Translations under genes and position numbers: made by a program
Assembly: GCF_963678635.1 (NCBI RefSeq)
Contig: NC_087065.1
Span: 46,504,381-46,568,380 of the forward strand
DNA length: 64,000 nt
Direction: 5' to 3'
From: Symsagittifera roscoffensis
Taxonomy: Eukaryota > Xenacoelomorpha > Acoela > Convolutidae
Part shown: positions 1 through 10,559 of the stretch, piece after piece
How the letters are laid out: every line of letters starts with the position of its first letter
How positions within the stretch are numbered: the first letter of the stretch is position 1
Notes under the pieces: model-generated
Databases searched by the model: none
The model's input: the letters and a program-made list of their open reading frames with translations, nothing else
Told to the model about the DNA's origin: nothing

Positions 1-121
1 ACCCCCATAACTTTACCAATAATGATCACAGGTAAAATATCTTTTCAAATTTAAGCTCAGTACAACAATAGCTTTTGAAAGTTATAAAAAAATCCTAGTT
101 AAAAATGGCTAGTTAAAAATG
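1..121 (-). repeat. Truncated copy of the HINE-like repeat family
   Basis: On the minus strand this reads as the 5' half of the 530-550 bp family described at 24151-24702 (ACTAGCCATTTTT, then the GTGATCATT and ATGGGGGT blocks). It is cut at both ends: by the window edge on the left and by the fold-back element starting near 125 on the right. Confidence 0.7.
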
Positions 122-124
122 GTG

Positions 125-888
125 ACTAAGTGATAAATTTTGCTCCTATTAACAAATCAATTATGGCATATAAGCTTTCTTGAACCAATTTGGAACGATT
201 GCTCAGACGGAATAAATCTCGCTTACGCGTTAATAGCGCGAAATATATCGCGCGTAAATTGTCCCAAATTGGCCAAAATGGCCGTCTTTAAACCCCCATA
301 ATTTTACGAAAAATGATCACAAGTGAAAAATCTTTCAAATTCAAGCTCAAGACAACAATACCTTTCGAATGATATAAAAAAATTCCGTCAAAAATGGCTA
401 GTTAAAAAGTCGAAATTTGTCTGAAGAAAAAAAAAACCCACCCGAGCACAAATATTCCTTTACTTTCGTATCGAAAGTCAGAACAATAAGAAACCGTTTT
501 TCAAACAGTAAAAAAGTTTGTTCTTATTGTTCCGACTTTCAATACGAAAGTAACGGAATATTTGTGCTCGGGGTGGGTTTTTTTTTCTTCAGACAAATTT
601 CGACTTTTTAACTAGCCATTTTTGACGGAATTTTTTTATATCATTCGAAAGGTATTGTTGTCTTGAGCTTGAATTTGAAAGATTTTTCACTTGTGATCAT
701 TTTTCGTAAAATTATGGGGGTTTAAAGACGGCCATTTTGGCCAATTTGGGACAATTTACGCGCGATATATTTCGCGCTATTAACGCGTAAGCGAGATTTA
801 TTCCGTCTGAGCAATCGTTCCAAATTGGTTCAAGAAAGCTTATATGCCATAATTGATTTGTTAATAGGAGCAAAATTTATCACTTAGT
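125..888. repeat. Long fold-back (head-to-head dimer of the HINE-like family)
   Basis: Bases about 125-488 are the near-perfect reverse complement of about 525-888, separated by a spacer of roughly 35 bases around 490-524. The dimer is made of two copies of the family joined at their 5' ends; only the right copy continues to a complete 3' end. The arms differ by only a few bases, so the inversion is recent or has been kept similar by gene conversion. No convincing protein is encoded; open frames here follow the repeat and change with it. Confidence 0.85.
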
Positions 889-1056
889 ATTTATTATGAC
901 GTGTGGGGGATGATTTTTTAAAAAAAGTTTCGAATTTTAGAAAAAAAAAATCATTTTACTTTATTACAGATTTTATTTTTGTATGTTATTACTGCTCCAT
1001 CAAACTTAAAATGCAGTCGGAACATTCAGGGCTTCGCCCTGATCCGAACAGTCTTC
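525..1056 (+). mobile_element. HINE-like non-autonomous element, full length
   Basis: Starts with TTGTTCCGACTTTC and ends with the hairpin CAGGGC-TTC-GCCCTG followed by GATCCGAACAGTCTTC. GTTCCGAC near the start and GTCGGAAC before the 3' hairpin are reverse complements (subterminal inverted repeats). It has no coding capacity. Confidence 0.7.
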
Positions 1057-1459
1057 TTAGTTTTGCACAATACTTTTTTTCGGAAAAATGTTATTGACAA
1101 GGAAACGGTACGCGAATCTTCCAAAACTATTAAATTGCAGTTTGTGTAAATTTCCTCTGAAAATTTTTTTGAAATCAAAAAAGTTGGAACCGTTTTTCCC
1201 ACCTCAAATTAGTTACAGAATGTGAGTCCGCTGTGAGAAATAATGGAATCAAGTTGTCTGATCAAAGCTCCCTATGACATCAATTGCATCCTCCTTATTG
1301 GTATAACTACTGTGCCGCATTATCTTTAAATGTTAGTTCAAATCCACCCAAGATTCTTCCAGTCATCCAGTCATTCGTAGTTTCCTCAGCGTTTTCTTTG
1401 TCAACTTGGGTTTATCTGCTCATCGTCCTCCTTAATTTTCGTCGCACATCTACAAAGAC

Positions 1460-1660
1460 TTATTTGTCTATGACTTTGGGTTCCAGTCTTAATGCTCGTT
1501 TGTCGTATGAATCTGATCCTACCCTGGATTCTACTGTCTCTAAAAGATTTTGACTGAGTAGCATCACCCAAAATCCATCAGTAGACGGATGACAAGCTGT
1601 CAAATTGCACGAAACAAAAGATTGCTTACTTTTTCCTAAGACCTGTATCGCACATTGCAA
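1460..1660 (-). pseudogene. Decayed MULE-like transposase C-terminal fragment
   Basis: The minus-strand reading gives LTACHPSTDGFWVMLLSQNL followed by a basic stretch. The HPS...F...L...Q pattern resembles the segment after the catalytic domain in animal MULE-type transposases, which share the block seen at 2557-2760. The frame stops soon afterwards and the flanking sequence (1260-1460) holds only short pieces with stops. Assignment rests on motif resemblance; a protein profile search would settle it. Confidence 0.4.
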
Positions 1661-1699
1661 TACAACAAAAAAGCTTATTCTTATTCACGATGAAAGACT

Positions 1700-1784
1700 C
1701 CCTTGCGACAATTCGTCGCAAGTTACCATTCGGAGCATTTGTAAAAAGCGACTATTCGCAGCACGCGACGACTCGTAGCAAGGG
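1700..1784. mobile_element. Short 85-bp MITE-like element with terminal inverted repeats
   Basis: Begins CCCTTGCGACAATTCGTCG and ends CGACGACTCGTAGCAAGGG; the ends are inverted repeats of 19 bases with four mismatches. The left end is itself palindromic (CTTGCGAC...GTCGCAAG). Related GCGAC-rich pieces occur at about 2806-2845 and 16445-16490 (both contain GTCGCTTGCGACGAAT). No clear target duplication is visible. Confidence 0.5.
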
Positions 1785-1864
1785 AAAATTCGTAGCGTTA
1801 AAGATTTGATCAGATCAAAAGTAATTAGATGAAAGTTATAAATTAAAGAACAAAAAAACTTACA

Positions 1865-2400
1865 AAATTGCTCGTATCAGGGCTAAGCTCTGAATGTTCC
1901 AACTGCCTTTTCAGTTGGAAAATAAAAATAAATGTAATAACGAGAAATGAAATAAAACGAAAAAATTATTATTTTTTTAAAGATAAAGAGACTTTTTGTA
2001 AAAATCATCCCCTCTTACTCCATATAAAATACAAAGTGACAGATTTCGCTCATAGTAACAAACCCATTATAATGAATAAGCTTCCTTCTATAAATTTAAA
2101 ACGATTTTTAAGACGGATTAAATCTTCGCTTACGCGTTAATAGCGCGAAATATAGATGAAATTAATAGCGCGAAATTGACCAAACTGGCTATCTTTAAAC
2201 GCTCATAACTTTACAAAAAAAATCACAGATAAAATAATTTTCAAATTCAAGCTTAAGGCAGTAATAATTTTTGAATGATATTAAAAAATTCCATCGAAAA
2301 AATTCAGTGGAAAAATCGAAAATTGTCTGATGAAAAAACCCTACCGAGCACAAATATTCCGTTACTTTCGTTACAAAAATCAGATTAAAAATCAAAATTA
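1865..2400 (-). mobile_element. Diverged HINE-like copy
   Basis: The minus-strand copy keeps the order of family blocks: GAGCA...TGATAC at the 3' end, the CATTCAGAGCTTAGCCCTG hairpin region with mutations, the GCGCGAAAT palindromic block, and GAGCACAAATATTCCGTTAC at the 5' end. It is more diverged than the copies at 24-28 kb. Confidence 0.7.
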
Positions 2401-2556
2401 AACGAGAGGCCCTGAAATTGTTTGCGATTATGATTTTTTAAATAATTTTCAAGTAATTCAACTAACCGGGCTTGATTTTTTTTCGTTGTTTGCCACCTTG
2501 GAATCACTTTCTCCGGCAGTTATTCTCACCAATTTGTTCTCTGACTTTGTTTTTTC

Positions 2557-2760
2557 TTAGGAATTGAATAGTTTGTGAATGGTAGGGTGAGCACACCCAA
2601 AACCCATCTGGAAGGCCCTATGCCATCCCTCGACCGAATTGTTGGTTTGTGTCTTCCATTTTTGGCGTTTTCGAACTGATTCTAGAGTGAGATAGGGAAT
2701 TGCCCAAACACCTGCGTCCTCGGAGGATGGTTCCAACCAAGTTGATTCAAAATAATCCAC
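2557..2760 (-). pseudogene. MULE-like transposase fragment (TNN-VEGWHRAF block)
   Basis: The minus-strand frame contains TQTNNSVEGWHRAFQMGFG followed by HPTIHKLF. This matches the well-known block RTNN-x-vEgWHraf...HPs...f in animal MULE-family transposases, which lies after the DDE catalytic domain. Upstream on the same strand (up to about 3060) the frame is broken and the catalytic region is not recognisable. It is the clearest of three MULE remnants in the window (also 1460-1660 and 18868-19496). It cannot encode an active transposase. Confidence 0.65.
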
Positions 2761-3378
2761 GTAATCCAGTAAGGGAGACTCATAACTTTTGCATTTTAAA
2801 AAGCTGCGAATCGTCGCTTGCGACGAATAGTCGCCTCACGTCAAGTTATAACTTGTCTTACAAGTCGTATCATCTTTGTTGTATCACAACATCCGTGGAC
2901 GGAGTCCATTGGTGTTTTTGTGCTCGCCAGGAATTTGCGTTTTCTTGTTCTACGTTATTTTGGACAATTTGTTTTTGTAAGAGCTTCAGACACCCGCTTC
3001 TCGAGCTCCAGCAAAAATTGAGTGCGCTGTACTTATTTAATCAATTGATCGGCTGTTGGTAGCTCTTGTCTCTGAACTCCAGAACAGCAAAAACCAATCA
3101 ATTGTCAAAGAAAAAGCCTTGGAGCGGATGCCACACTAATTGTTTGTGAGCCTTGCCAAAGAATCCTGACCAAAGCGCAAAGTTCCTTTGAATTTTGGTT
3201 TAAAACTCTTCGTTGACCAAAACACTTTTTTGTACTGAGTGGAAATTTTTTCTATCTCTACCAATTTTTTGGTCAGAAATTCTCTATGAATTATTTAAAT
3301 GAAGCTGTCCTAAAATTTTTTAATTCCTATCTTCTTCCAGATTAAAAATTAGCTAAACCTAGACTATTTCTAGCTAGA

Positions 3379-3455
3379 AAAAAGTCTCCTAGTGGGGTTA
3401 CAACCCCGACACGCCATTGAATAGTCTGTTGTTCTAATCGCTAGGCCAAATGAAC
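3379..3455 (-). repeat. tRNA-like sequence (SINE head or tRNA pseudogene)
   Basis: On the minus strand TTGGCCTAGCGATTAGAAC resembles a Pol III A box with D-arm, followed about 30 bases later by GGGGTTGTAACCCC, a degenerate B box / T-arm. The canonical TTCGA of the T loop is TTGTA and the acceptor stem does not pair, so this is not a functional tRNA gene. Confidence 0.45.
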
Positions 3456-3493
3456 TGATAATTTTGAGTAGTTATAGCAATCGAATGCAAAGT

Positions 3494-3515
3494 AACACTT
3501 GTTATAACAAGTGTT
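3494..3515. repeat. Perfect 22-base palindrome
   Basis: AACACTTGTTA joined to TAACAAGTGTT, an exact inverted repeat without a spacer. It lies just beyond the tRNA-like sequence; function unknown. Confidence 0.7.
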
Positions 3516-4611
3516 CGTTTGTATTGTATTGCTACGGCTATTGTATATAGTCGAAGCAAGTTTATCTCGTCGGGGATGAGCATTGAACTGATTTCTGGTT
3601 ACTTTTTTTCAGAAAACATTTATTTCTAAGCTAAGACAAGAAATAGATCAGTTCTATACAGGAAATTAGAAAAAATTTGGCTAAATAATCTATATAACAT
3701 TTTTATAAGAAGCCTGCGTTGGGTATGGGAAACTCTAAAATTTGAGAAGAATCCTAGAATATTTCTCTCTCTGCTAATATTACTTTTTTTGTCAAACTTT
3801 CTTTTTTGGAAATTTGGTGTTATTGGACTGATGAGTTTGCCTCATAAAATTATGTTTTTTTTTTGCAGAGCTCAGACAATATCAAGAACTTTAAAAAACT
3901 CCAATTTAAATGAAAATGGATCTAATATAGTGAAACACGTTAGTCAATGATCATTCAATGAATCTTTTGATATTAATCAATGATCAATGACTCCTTTGAT
4001 ATAAGAAACGCAAACGATTCTTCGGACTTTCAAGCAAACAAAAAATGTGTAAATGAAACACAAAAATTGAATATTTTTCCAAACAAGGACTTGATACGGT
4101 TTTGATACACCTTGCTAATTGACGCTGCCTTGCCTTTGAAATTATTCAATTTTTGGAAAAAGATCAGGTTCTAAAATAATAACAATGATAGCCGTTTGCT
4201 GTGCAAGCAGCACAGAATGTTCCGACCAGAATCGTAAAAAATACAAAACTATGTGATTTGAGAACCATTCAAACGCGTAGAAAGTTAGTGAAAAAAAGCA
4301 TAAAATACTACAGTCGTCTTCAAAAAATAACTAAAATAAAAAATGAAAAAAAAATTCAAAAATATTTCCAAACTTTTTCCTTTTATTCGTTCGCGACTTT
4401 CGATGCTATCAAAAAGCAACAATCAAAATTAATTGTCACTTGAAAACCAATTTCACAACAAGCATTTGCCATTTTCTGACATAAAATCAAGACATAATTT
4501 CCAAAACAAGTCCTGGCGTTCATCGAAAAATTTTTGGATAATCAATGGCGAGAAAAAATTAAAATAGCTTCAAAGAGGTCATGGCAATTGCACTACAGCT
4601 GTCTCATGTTT
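3516..4611. other. Non-genic stretch before the tandem duplication
   Basis: AT-rich sequence with short homopolymers. I see no exon, RNA gene or recognisable repeat. The open frame at 4201-4443 is lysine-rich low-complexity coding potential without supporting motifs. Confidence 0.5.
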
Positions 4612-5642
4612 AGATATTTTACTTGGTTAAATCTGAGACGATCTCATAGAATTACTTAATGTTTTCCTTTTTTTGCACCGTTCCCCAAAACATCTCTTTT
4701 ACAGATTAAAAACGAGAGAGAGGATTAGAGACATTATAAATCGGTGCACTTTTGTTCTCTTGAAAATAAGAACCAGAAGTGATGTTTTGCAGCAGTTGAA
4801 AAAATTACAAAATCAAATTTTTACGACCACACTGAAGCGTTCACTTATTGTTTGATATGAACATTTAAAAAAAAACAATGATGATTGAAAGATGAAAATT
4901 ACAAGGGTTTTGAGTATCAAAAGCAAACGATCGTTTCTGATCTGTTGGTGATATAGTCTTAGGAGATTACGGATTATTCGTTTTCTTTTTTTCCTCGTTT
5001 TTTATTTTTCTCTAATCTATTCAGAATCAGCAGGTGATGCATTGTTTGATAAATCTGTGCATCAACATTACTTGGTAATAAAAGCAATACATGCGTCACA
5101 ATTCCCATCAAATCGTTCTCTGAACTGTTATAACCAATATTGTTTCAATCAAACATTAAAACATACCTCAAAAAAGCATTTTTATGTGTTGATTGGTCTC
5201 GCAGTTACAGGCACGAACAGTCGCTCATCCTAGCAAATATGATATATTTTATAGATTCCGTTAAATTATTTTGAGCAAATTACCACTGGATTCAATAAAG
5301 ACTGTTTAAAAAACTCAAGGCTCTGCTATGGCTGCGGTTTTTTATAATCCGTTTTTGAAGTTCGCTGAATTCTTCGGAACTCATTTGGAATTAGTTCTTT
5401 TATATCTTAAGTGATTGACTCATAAGAGGATGTTGTTTGAACGAAGGTTAATTTGATCTACTATAATTACACTAACGCAATTGAGTATGATTGATATTGG
5501 AGAACATATCTAAGGAAATGAATTTTTTTTTCGAAAATAAATTTCTTCGTTAGAAACGCATTAGTTTGATGTCACCGCCACCAATAGCAAAACATACACA
5601 TTATCTAAAAAACAGCTCAGAACAAAACTGAAAACCTTGAGA

Positions 5643-5966
5643 ATGACGGCCGCTATATCGAAACAGAACACCGTTTCAAACCCCTCAGACTGGGACGGTC
5701 TCCTGCGAGAATTCGCGAAGCAACAGGACGCCCACATAAGTGCCAGGAAATCAGCCAACCAATCAAAACGTGACAGAGTTTTTCACGAACATGACACAAA
5801 CGGGGTCAAAAGAGGTCAGAAGGAGGAGGGCGCGAAGAGGTCAAGATCTATTGATGTGGTGGACGATGATGATGACTCAGATGCAGATGATTTCGAGGGT
5901 TTCGAGGAGTACAGTCATCGTCTCGGATACCTGGATTCCGTGACATCGTCAAGTCTGGAGGAAAAG
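5643..5966 (+). CDS. Gene A, first coding exon (copy 1 of a duplicated exon)
   Basis: A 108-codon exon from the ATG at 5643 to a donor AAG|GTAAAT at 5967, phase 0. The peptide has a near N-terminal segment DWDGLLREFAKQQDAH, a basic middle and an acidic run DDDDDSDADD before DFEGFEEYSHRLGYL. It joins in phase with the exon at 16688, giving SSSLEEK|IMSTTS. Assembled with the exons at 17926, 18218 and 36733 the gene encodes 577 residues. I do not recognise the family; the charged, low-complexity make-up suggests an intracellular protein, possibly cytoskeletal or nuclear. The start is the first ATG in frame. The second copy (8196-8519) is equally intact, so either could be the used 5' exon, each with its own duplicated upstream region. 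Confidence 0.7.
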
Positions 5967-6413
5967 GTAAATGAAGTATGAGAAAAACAAGTGTTGCAAA
6001 TAATGTCTTTTTTTAAAACTCAAGTAGACAGACTTATGTAATGAATAACTGGAGCCAAAAAACAACGTCTAGCCAAAAAAAAACAATTGGAAGCCAAAAA
6101 AATTTAATTTAAACCAGGCGCGTATTTAAATCTAGGTTAATTGACTGTCAAAGATTTCCAAAAACACTATTAAAAGAAGGCGCAGGCATTTTTTCTACAG
6201 AATAGGGTTCAAAATGCAGTTTTTTGAATTGCGATCCCCTTCCAAAATACTGGTCGATTTTGAGGCCTGCTCTAGGAACAAGAGTGAGAATGCTTTGGAA
6301 AAAGATTTAGGGTAAAAAAATGGAAATCATGGGGGGATTTGGGAAGCCAGGGAGATGAAACACTGTTTGGATCAATTCTATTTCTTTGCAGGGCTGAAAT
6401 ATATTTATATATA

Positions 6414-6843
6414 CAGGGGAGGATCTAGGATTTTCTCGAGGGGGCGGATTTTAAAAAAATTATTACGAATATCGATTTGGTCGACAAAAAAAAGGTCGAC
6501 AAAATTTTCAATTTTTTTGAAGTCCGCCCCATTCGAGAAATTCTTAGATCCGCGCCTGATTTTGGCCAATTTTTCTGCGCCGCCAGCAAATTTTCGAAAA
6601 GAAAGCGTGTAAAAAAATCTTTTTTGGGCTTTTTTTGGAAAGTTTTGACAAAAAAATTGCATTTCTTCCGGCGCGCGCTTCCATTCAAAGTTAGTATATA
6701 TTGGCGCCCCAAGAAAAATTTTAGAGTCGGTCGGCACAAAATGGATTTTTTAAAGAGTACCAAAGAGGAACCCTTGGGTCGACAGGGGATCGAATCCCTG
6801 ATGGAAGCGTCCACCCCTCGCCCACCCGGTAAATCAGCCCCTG
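6414..6843. mobile_element. hAT-like MITE, 430 bp (copy 1)
   Basis: Starts CAGGGGAGGATCTAGGATTT and ends TAAATCAGCCCCTG; the termini are imperfect inverted repeats (CAGGGG..GAT.TA). Flanks are TATATATA on the left and CATATATA on the right, consistent with an 8-bp target duplication typical of hAT elements. The interior carries a B-box-like GATCGAATCCCTGA. Open frames inside it, on both strands, are repeat sequence and not genes. Confidence 0.75.
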
Positions 6844-8195
6844 CATATATATAGTTAACTTCCAAAAAGCTTAATTCCCAAATGACAAAAAAATAGAAAC
6901 TTTTCCCAAATGGCATAAATGTCAAGTTTTCATTGTTATTTAAGCGTTTTCTATCACTTTCTAATTCTAACACTTTTCAGGATCAAAAGCATGTGAACAA
7001 GATTTAGAATTAGTTGCTTCCAAACAATTTTACGCCTCAATTTTGTCGAAAAAAATTGACCACAACAAGCTTATTAGTAACCGCAAGCTGATGCTTCTTG
7101 CTTTGATATAAAAATTCTACAACTTTTTCAAGATAAAATGTCATCCAATATTCGAATTGACAATAGATATCTTACTTGGTTAAATCTGAGACGATCTCAT
7201 AGAATTACTTAATGTTTTCCTTTTTTTGCACCGTTCTCCAAAACATCTTTTACAGATTAAAAAGGAGAGAGAGGATTAGAGACATTATAAATCAGTGCAC
7301 TTTTGTTATCTTGAAAATAAGAACCAGAAGTGATGTTTTGCAGCAGTTGAAAAAAATTACAAAATCAAATTTTTACGACCACACTGAAGCGTTCACTTAT
7401 TGTTTGATATGAACATTTGAAAAAAAAAACAATGATGATTGAAAGATGAAAATTACAAGGGTTTTGAGTATCAAAAGCAAATGATCGTTTCTGATCTCCT
7501 GGTGATATAGTCTTAGGAGATTACGGATTATTCGTTTTCTTTTTTCCTCGTTTTTTATTTTTCTCTAATCTATTCAGAATCAGCAGGTGATGCATTGTTT
7601 GATAAATCTGTGCATCAACATTACTTGGTAATAAAAGCAATACATGCGTCACAATTCCCATCAAATCGTTCTCTGAACTGTTATAACCAATATTGTTTCA
7701 ATGAAACATTAAAACATACCTCAAAAAAAGCATTTTTATGTGTTGATTGGTCTCGCAGTTACAGGCACGAACAGTAGCTCATCCTAGCAAATATGATATA
7801 TTTTATAGATTCCGTTAAATTATTTTGAGCAAATTACCACTGGGATTCAATAAAGACTGTTAAAAAACTCAAGGCTCTGCTATGGCTGCGGTTTTTTATA
7901 ATCCGTTTTTGAAGTTCGCTGAATTCTTCGTAACTCATTTGGAATTAGTTCTTTTATATCTTAAGTGATTGACTCATAAGAGGATGTTGTTTGAACGGAG
8001 GTTAATTTGATCTACTATAATTATACTAACACAATTGAGTATGATTGATATTGAAGAACATATTCAAGGAAATGAATTTATTTCGAAAATAAATTTCTTC
8101 GTTAGAAACGCATTAGTTTGATGTCACCGCCACCAATAGCAAAAACATACACGTTATCTAAAAAATAGCTCAGAACAAAACTGAAAACCTTGAGA

Positions 8196-8519
8196 ATGAC
8201 GGCCGCTATATCGAAGCAGAACACAGTCTCAAACCCCTCAGACTGGGACGGTCTCCTGCGGGAATTCGCAAAGCAACAGGACGCCCACATAAGTGCCAGG
8301 AAATCAGCCAACCAATCAAAACGTGACAGAGTTTTTCACGAACATGACACAAACGGGGTCAAAAGAGGTCAGAAGGAGGAGGGCGCGAAGAGGTCAAGAT
8401 CTATTGATGTGGTGGACGATGATGATGACTCAGATGCAGATGATTTCGAGGTTTTCGAGGAGTACAGTCATCGTCTCGGATACCTGGATTCCGTGACATC
8501 GTCAAGTCTGGAGGAAAAG
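8196..8519 (+). CDS. Gene A, first coding exon (copy 2 of the duplicated exon)
   Basis: Same 108-codon exon as 5643-5966, ending AAG|GTAAAT. I see six base differences between the copies: five are synonymous and one changes Gly to Val (DFEGFEEY versus DFEVFEEY). The reading frame, start codon and donor are preserved, while the surrounding intron copies differ by substitutions and indels. This favours both exons having been under protein constraint, although the numbers are small. Copy 2 is nearer to the next exon (16688), so it is the simpler partner for splicing. Use of both as alternative first exons is possible. Confidence 0.7.
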
Positions 8520-8965
8520 GTAAATGAAGTATGAGGAAAAACAAGTGTTGCAAATAATGTCTTTTTTTAAAACTCAAGTAGACAGATTTATGTAATGAAT
8601 AACTGGAGCCAAAAAACAACGTCTAGCCAAAAAAAACAATTGGAAGCCAAAAAAATTTAATTTAAACCAGGCGCGTATTTAAATCTAGGTTAATTGACTG
8701 TCAAAGATTTCCAAAAACACTTTTAAAAGAAGGCGCAGGCATTTTTTCTACAGAATAGGGTTCAAAATGCAGTTTTTGAATTGCGATCCCCTTCAAAATA
8801 CTGGTCGATTTTGAGGCCTGCTCTAGGAACAAGGAGTGAGAATGCTTTGGAAAAAGACTTAGGGTAAAAAAATGGAAATCATGGGGGGATTTGGGAAGCC
8901 AGGGAGATGAAACACTGTTTGGATCAATTCTATTTCTTTACAGGGCTGAAATATATTTATATATA

Positions 8966-9394
8966 CAGGGGAGGATCAAGGATTTTCTCGAGGGGGCGGA
9001 TTTTAAAAAAATTATTACAAATATCGATTTGGTCGACAAAAAAAGGTCGACAAAATTTTCAATTTTTTTGAAGTCCGCCCCATTCGAGAAATTCCTAGAT
9101 CCGCGCCTGATTTTGGCCAATTTTTTTGCGCCGCCAGCAAATTTTCGAAAAGAAAGCGTGTAAAAAAATCTTTTTTGGGCTTTTTTTGGAAAGTTTTGAC
9201 AAAAAAATTGCATTTTTTCCGGCGCGCGCTCCCATTCAAAGTTAGTATATATTGGCGCCCCAAGAAAAATTTTAGAGTCGGTCGGCACAAAATGGATTTC
9301 TTAAAGAGTACCAAAGAGGAACCCTTGGGTCGACAGGGGATCGAATCCCTGATGGAAGCGTCCAACCCTCGCCCACCCGGTAAATCAGCCCCTG
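8966..9394. mobile_element. hAT-like MITE (copy 2, carried by the tandem duplication)
   Basis: Collinear with 6414-6843, with the same termini and flanking TATATATA / CATATATA. Its presence at the same place in both duplication units shows one insertion followed by duplication. Confidence 0.75.
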
Positions 9395-10189
9395 CATATA
9401 TATAGTTAACTTCCAAAAGGCTTAATTCCCAAATGACAAAAAAATAGAAACTTTTCCCAAATGGCATAAATGTCAAGTTTTTTATTTAAGCGTTTTCTAT
9501 CACTTTCTAATTCTAACACTTTTCAGGATCAAAAGCATGTGAACAAGATTTGGAATTAGTTGCTTCCAAACAATTTTACGCCACAATTTTGTCGAAAAAA
9601 TTGACCACAACAAGCTTATTAGTAAGCGCAAGCTGATGCTTCTTGCTTTGATATAAAAATTCTACTACTTTTTCAAGATAAAATGTCAACCAATATTCGA
9701 ATTGACAATTTGACTAATTCTCTCACATTGTTCACTAAAAAATTGTTCTCGATTTTTTCAATGCAATTGTTGCATGAAATTTATGCCATTTGGGACATTT
9801 TTTAATTTTTATGCCATTTGGGAGTTATGCCATTTGAGACCGAACATATATATGCTAACAGAAATAGCCGTTTCTTGAACAAATAACTCAAAAAATCAGC
9901 AGGAAAACTATATAAAAAATAATGGTCACAGGTGAGGATATTTGCAGATGATAAAAAGGCTGTCTAAAACAACCTGCTGAGAACATGAAAAATTTCTCTT
10001 GATAAAACTATCCAAAAGTTTGAACAAAACTAAATCTCTCAGGGTGAACCTAATTTTTCAACGTCTTCCTAAGCTGAGCAGTTTTTACTCAATAAAAAAT
10101 TTGACAAAAATTCTAAGCACTTAACCAAGGTTTAGTTTAGCCTTTTAATTTTCAAGGTTTATACCAGTAGTCTTGAAGTTCCGAGTTTT

Positions 10190-10330
10190 GAAGAAAATTA
10201 CGAAATGTTTGTGCTCGGGTTAATTTCTTTCTCCAGTCAAATTTTGATACTTTAACTAACAATGTTTGCAGATTTTTTATCTGATCCGAAAGGTAATGTT
10301 GTATTCAGTTTCGATTTAAAAAGATTGAAT
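10190..10330 (+). repeat. Old fragment of the HINE-like family
   Basis: Contains TTTGTGCTCGGGTTAATTTC, the CAGTCAAATTTTGA segment and GATCCGAAAGGTAATGTTGT, which match the 5' half of the family with many changes. A second old fragment lies at 12285-12560. Confidence 0.55.
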
Positions 10331-10559
10331 TGAAGTATGCAATCTGGTCTTTTTAATGATATGCCACAATGTTAGTGCGTGGATGATGCTATTCATTAAA
10401 GTCATAAATTTAATTTAACAAAAATTTGACAAAAGTTCTAAATTTTTAATCGGGTCAGACTATGACTTGACTGATAACGCCTCAACAAGCTACGTCTACA
10501 ATAATTTTTTAAAATACAATTGAACTTGAAAGCCATTCAGATCAAAATTGTGGTTTCAG

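Larger units (their letters stand above)
4612..9705. repeat. Direct tandem duplication, 2.55-kb unit
   Basis: Copy 1 is about 4612-7163 and copy 2 about 7165-9705. Both begin with AGATAT(T/C)TTACTTGGTTAAA and run collinearly with scattered substitutions and small indels to ATTCGAATTGACAAT. Each unit contains one copy of gene A's first exon and one copy of a 430-bp hAT-like MITE, so the MITE was already present before the duplication. Confidence 0.9.

Noticed and set aside
417-611. Open frame inside the fold-back dimer
   Set aside because: Lies wholly within the HINE-like inverted repeat and begins with a non-ATG codon; similar frames recur in other copies without conservation.
3379-3455. Functional tRNA gene
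   Set aside because: T-loop lacks TTCGA, acceptor and T stems do not pair; kept only as a tRNA-like repeat.
6425-6973. 182-codon minus-strand frame across the hAT-like MITE
   Set aside because: It follows repeat sequence, recurs truncated in the second copy with frame changes, and overlaps other long frames in the same element; no domain is present.
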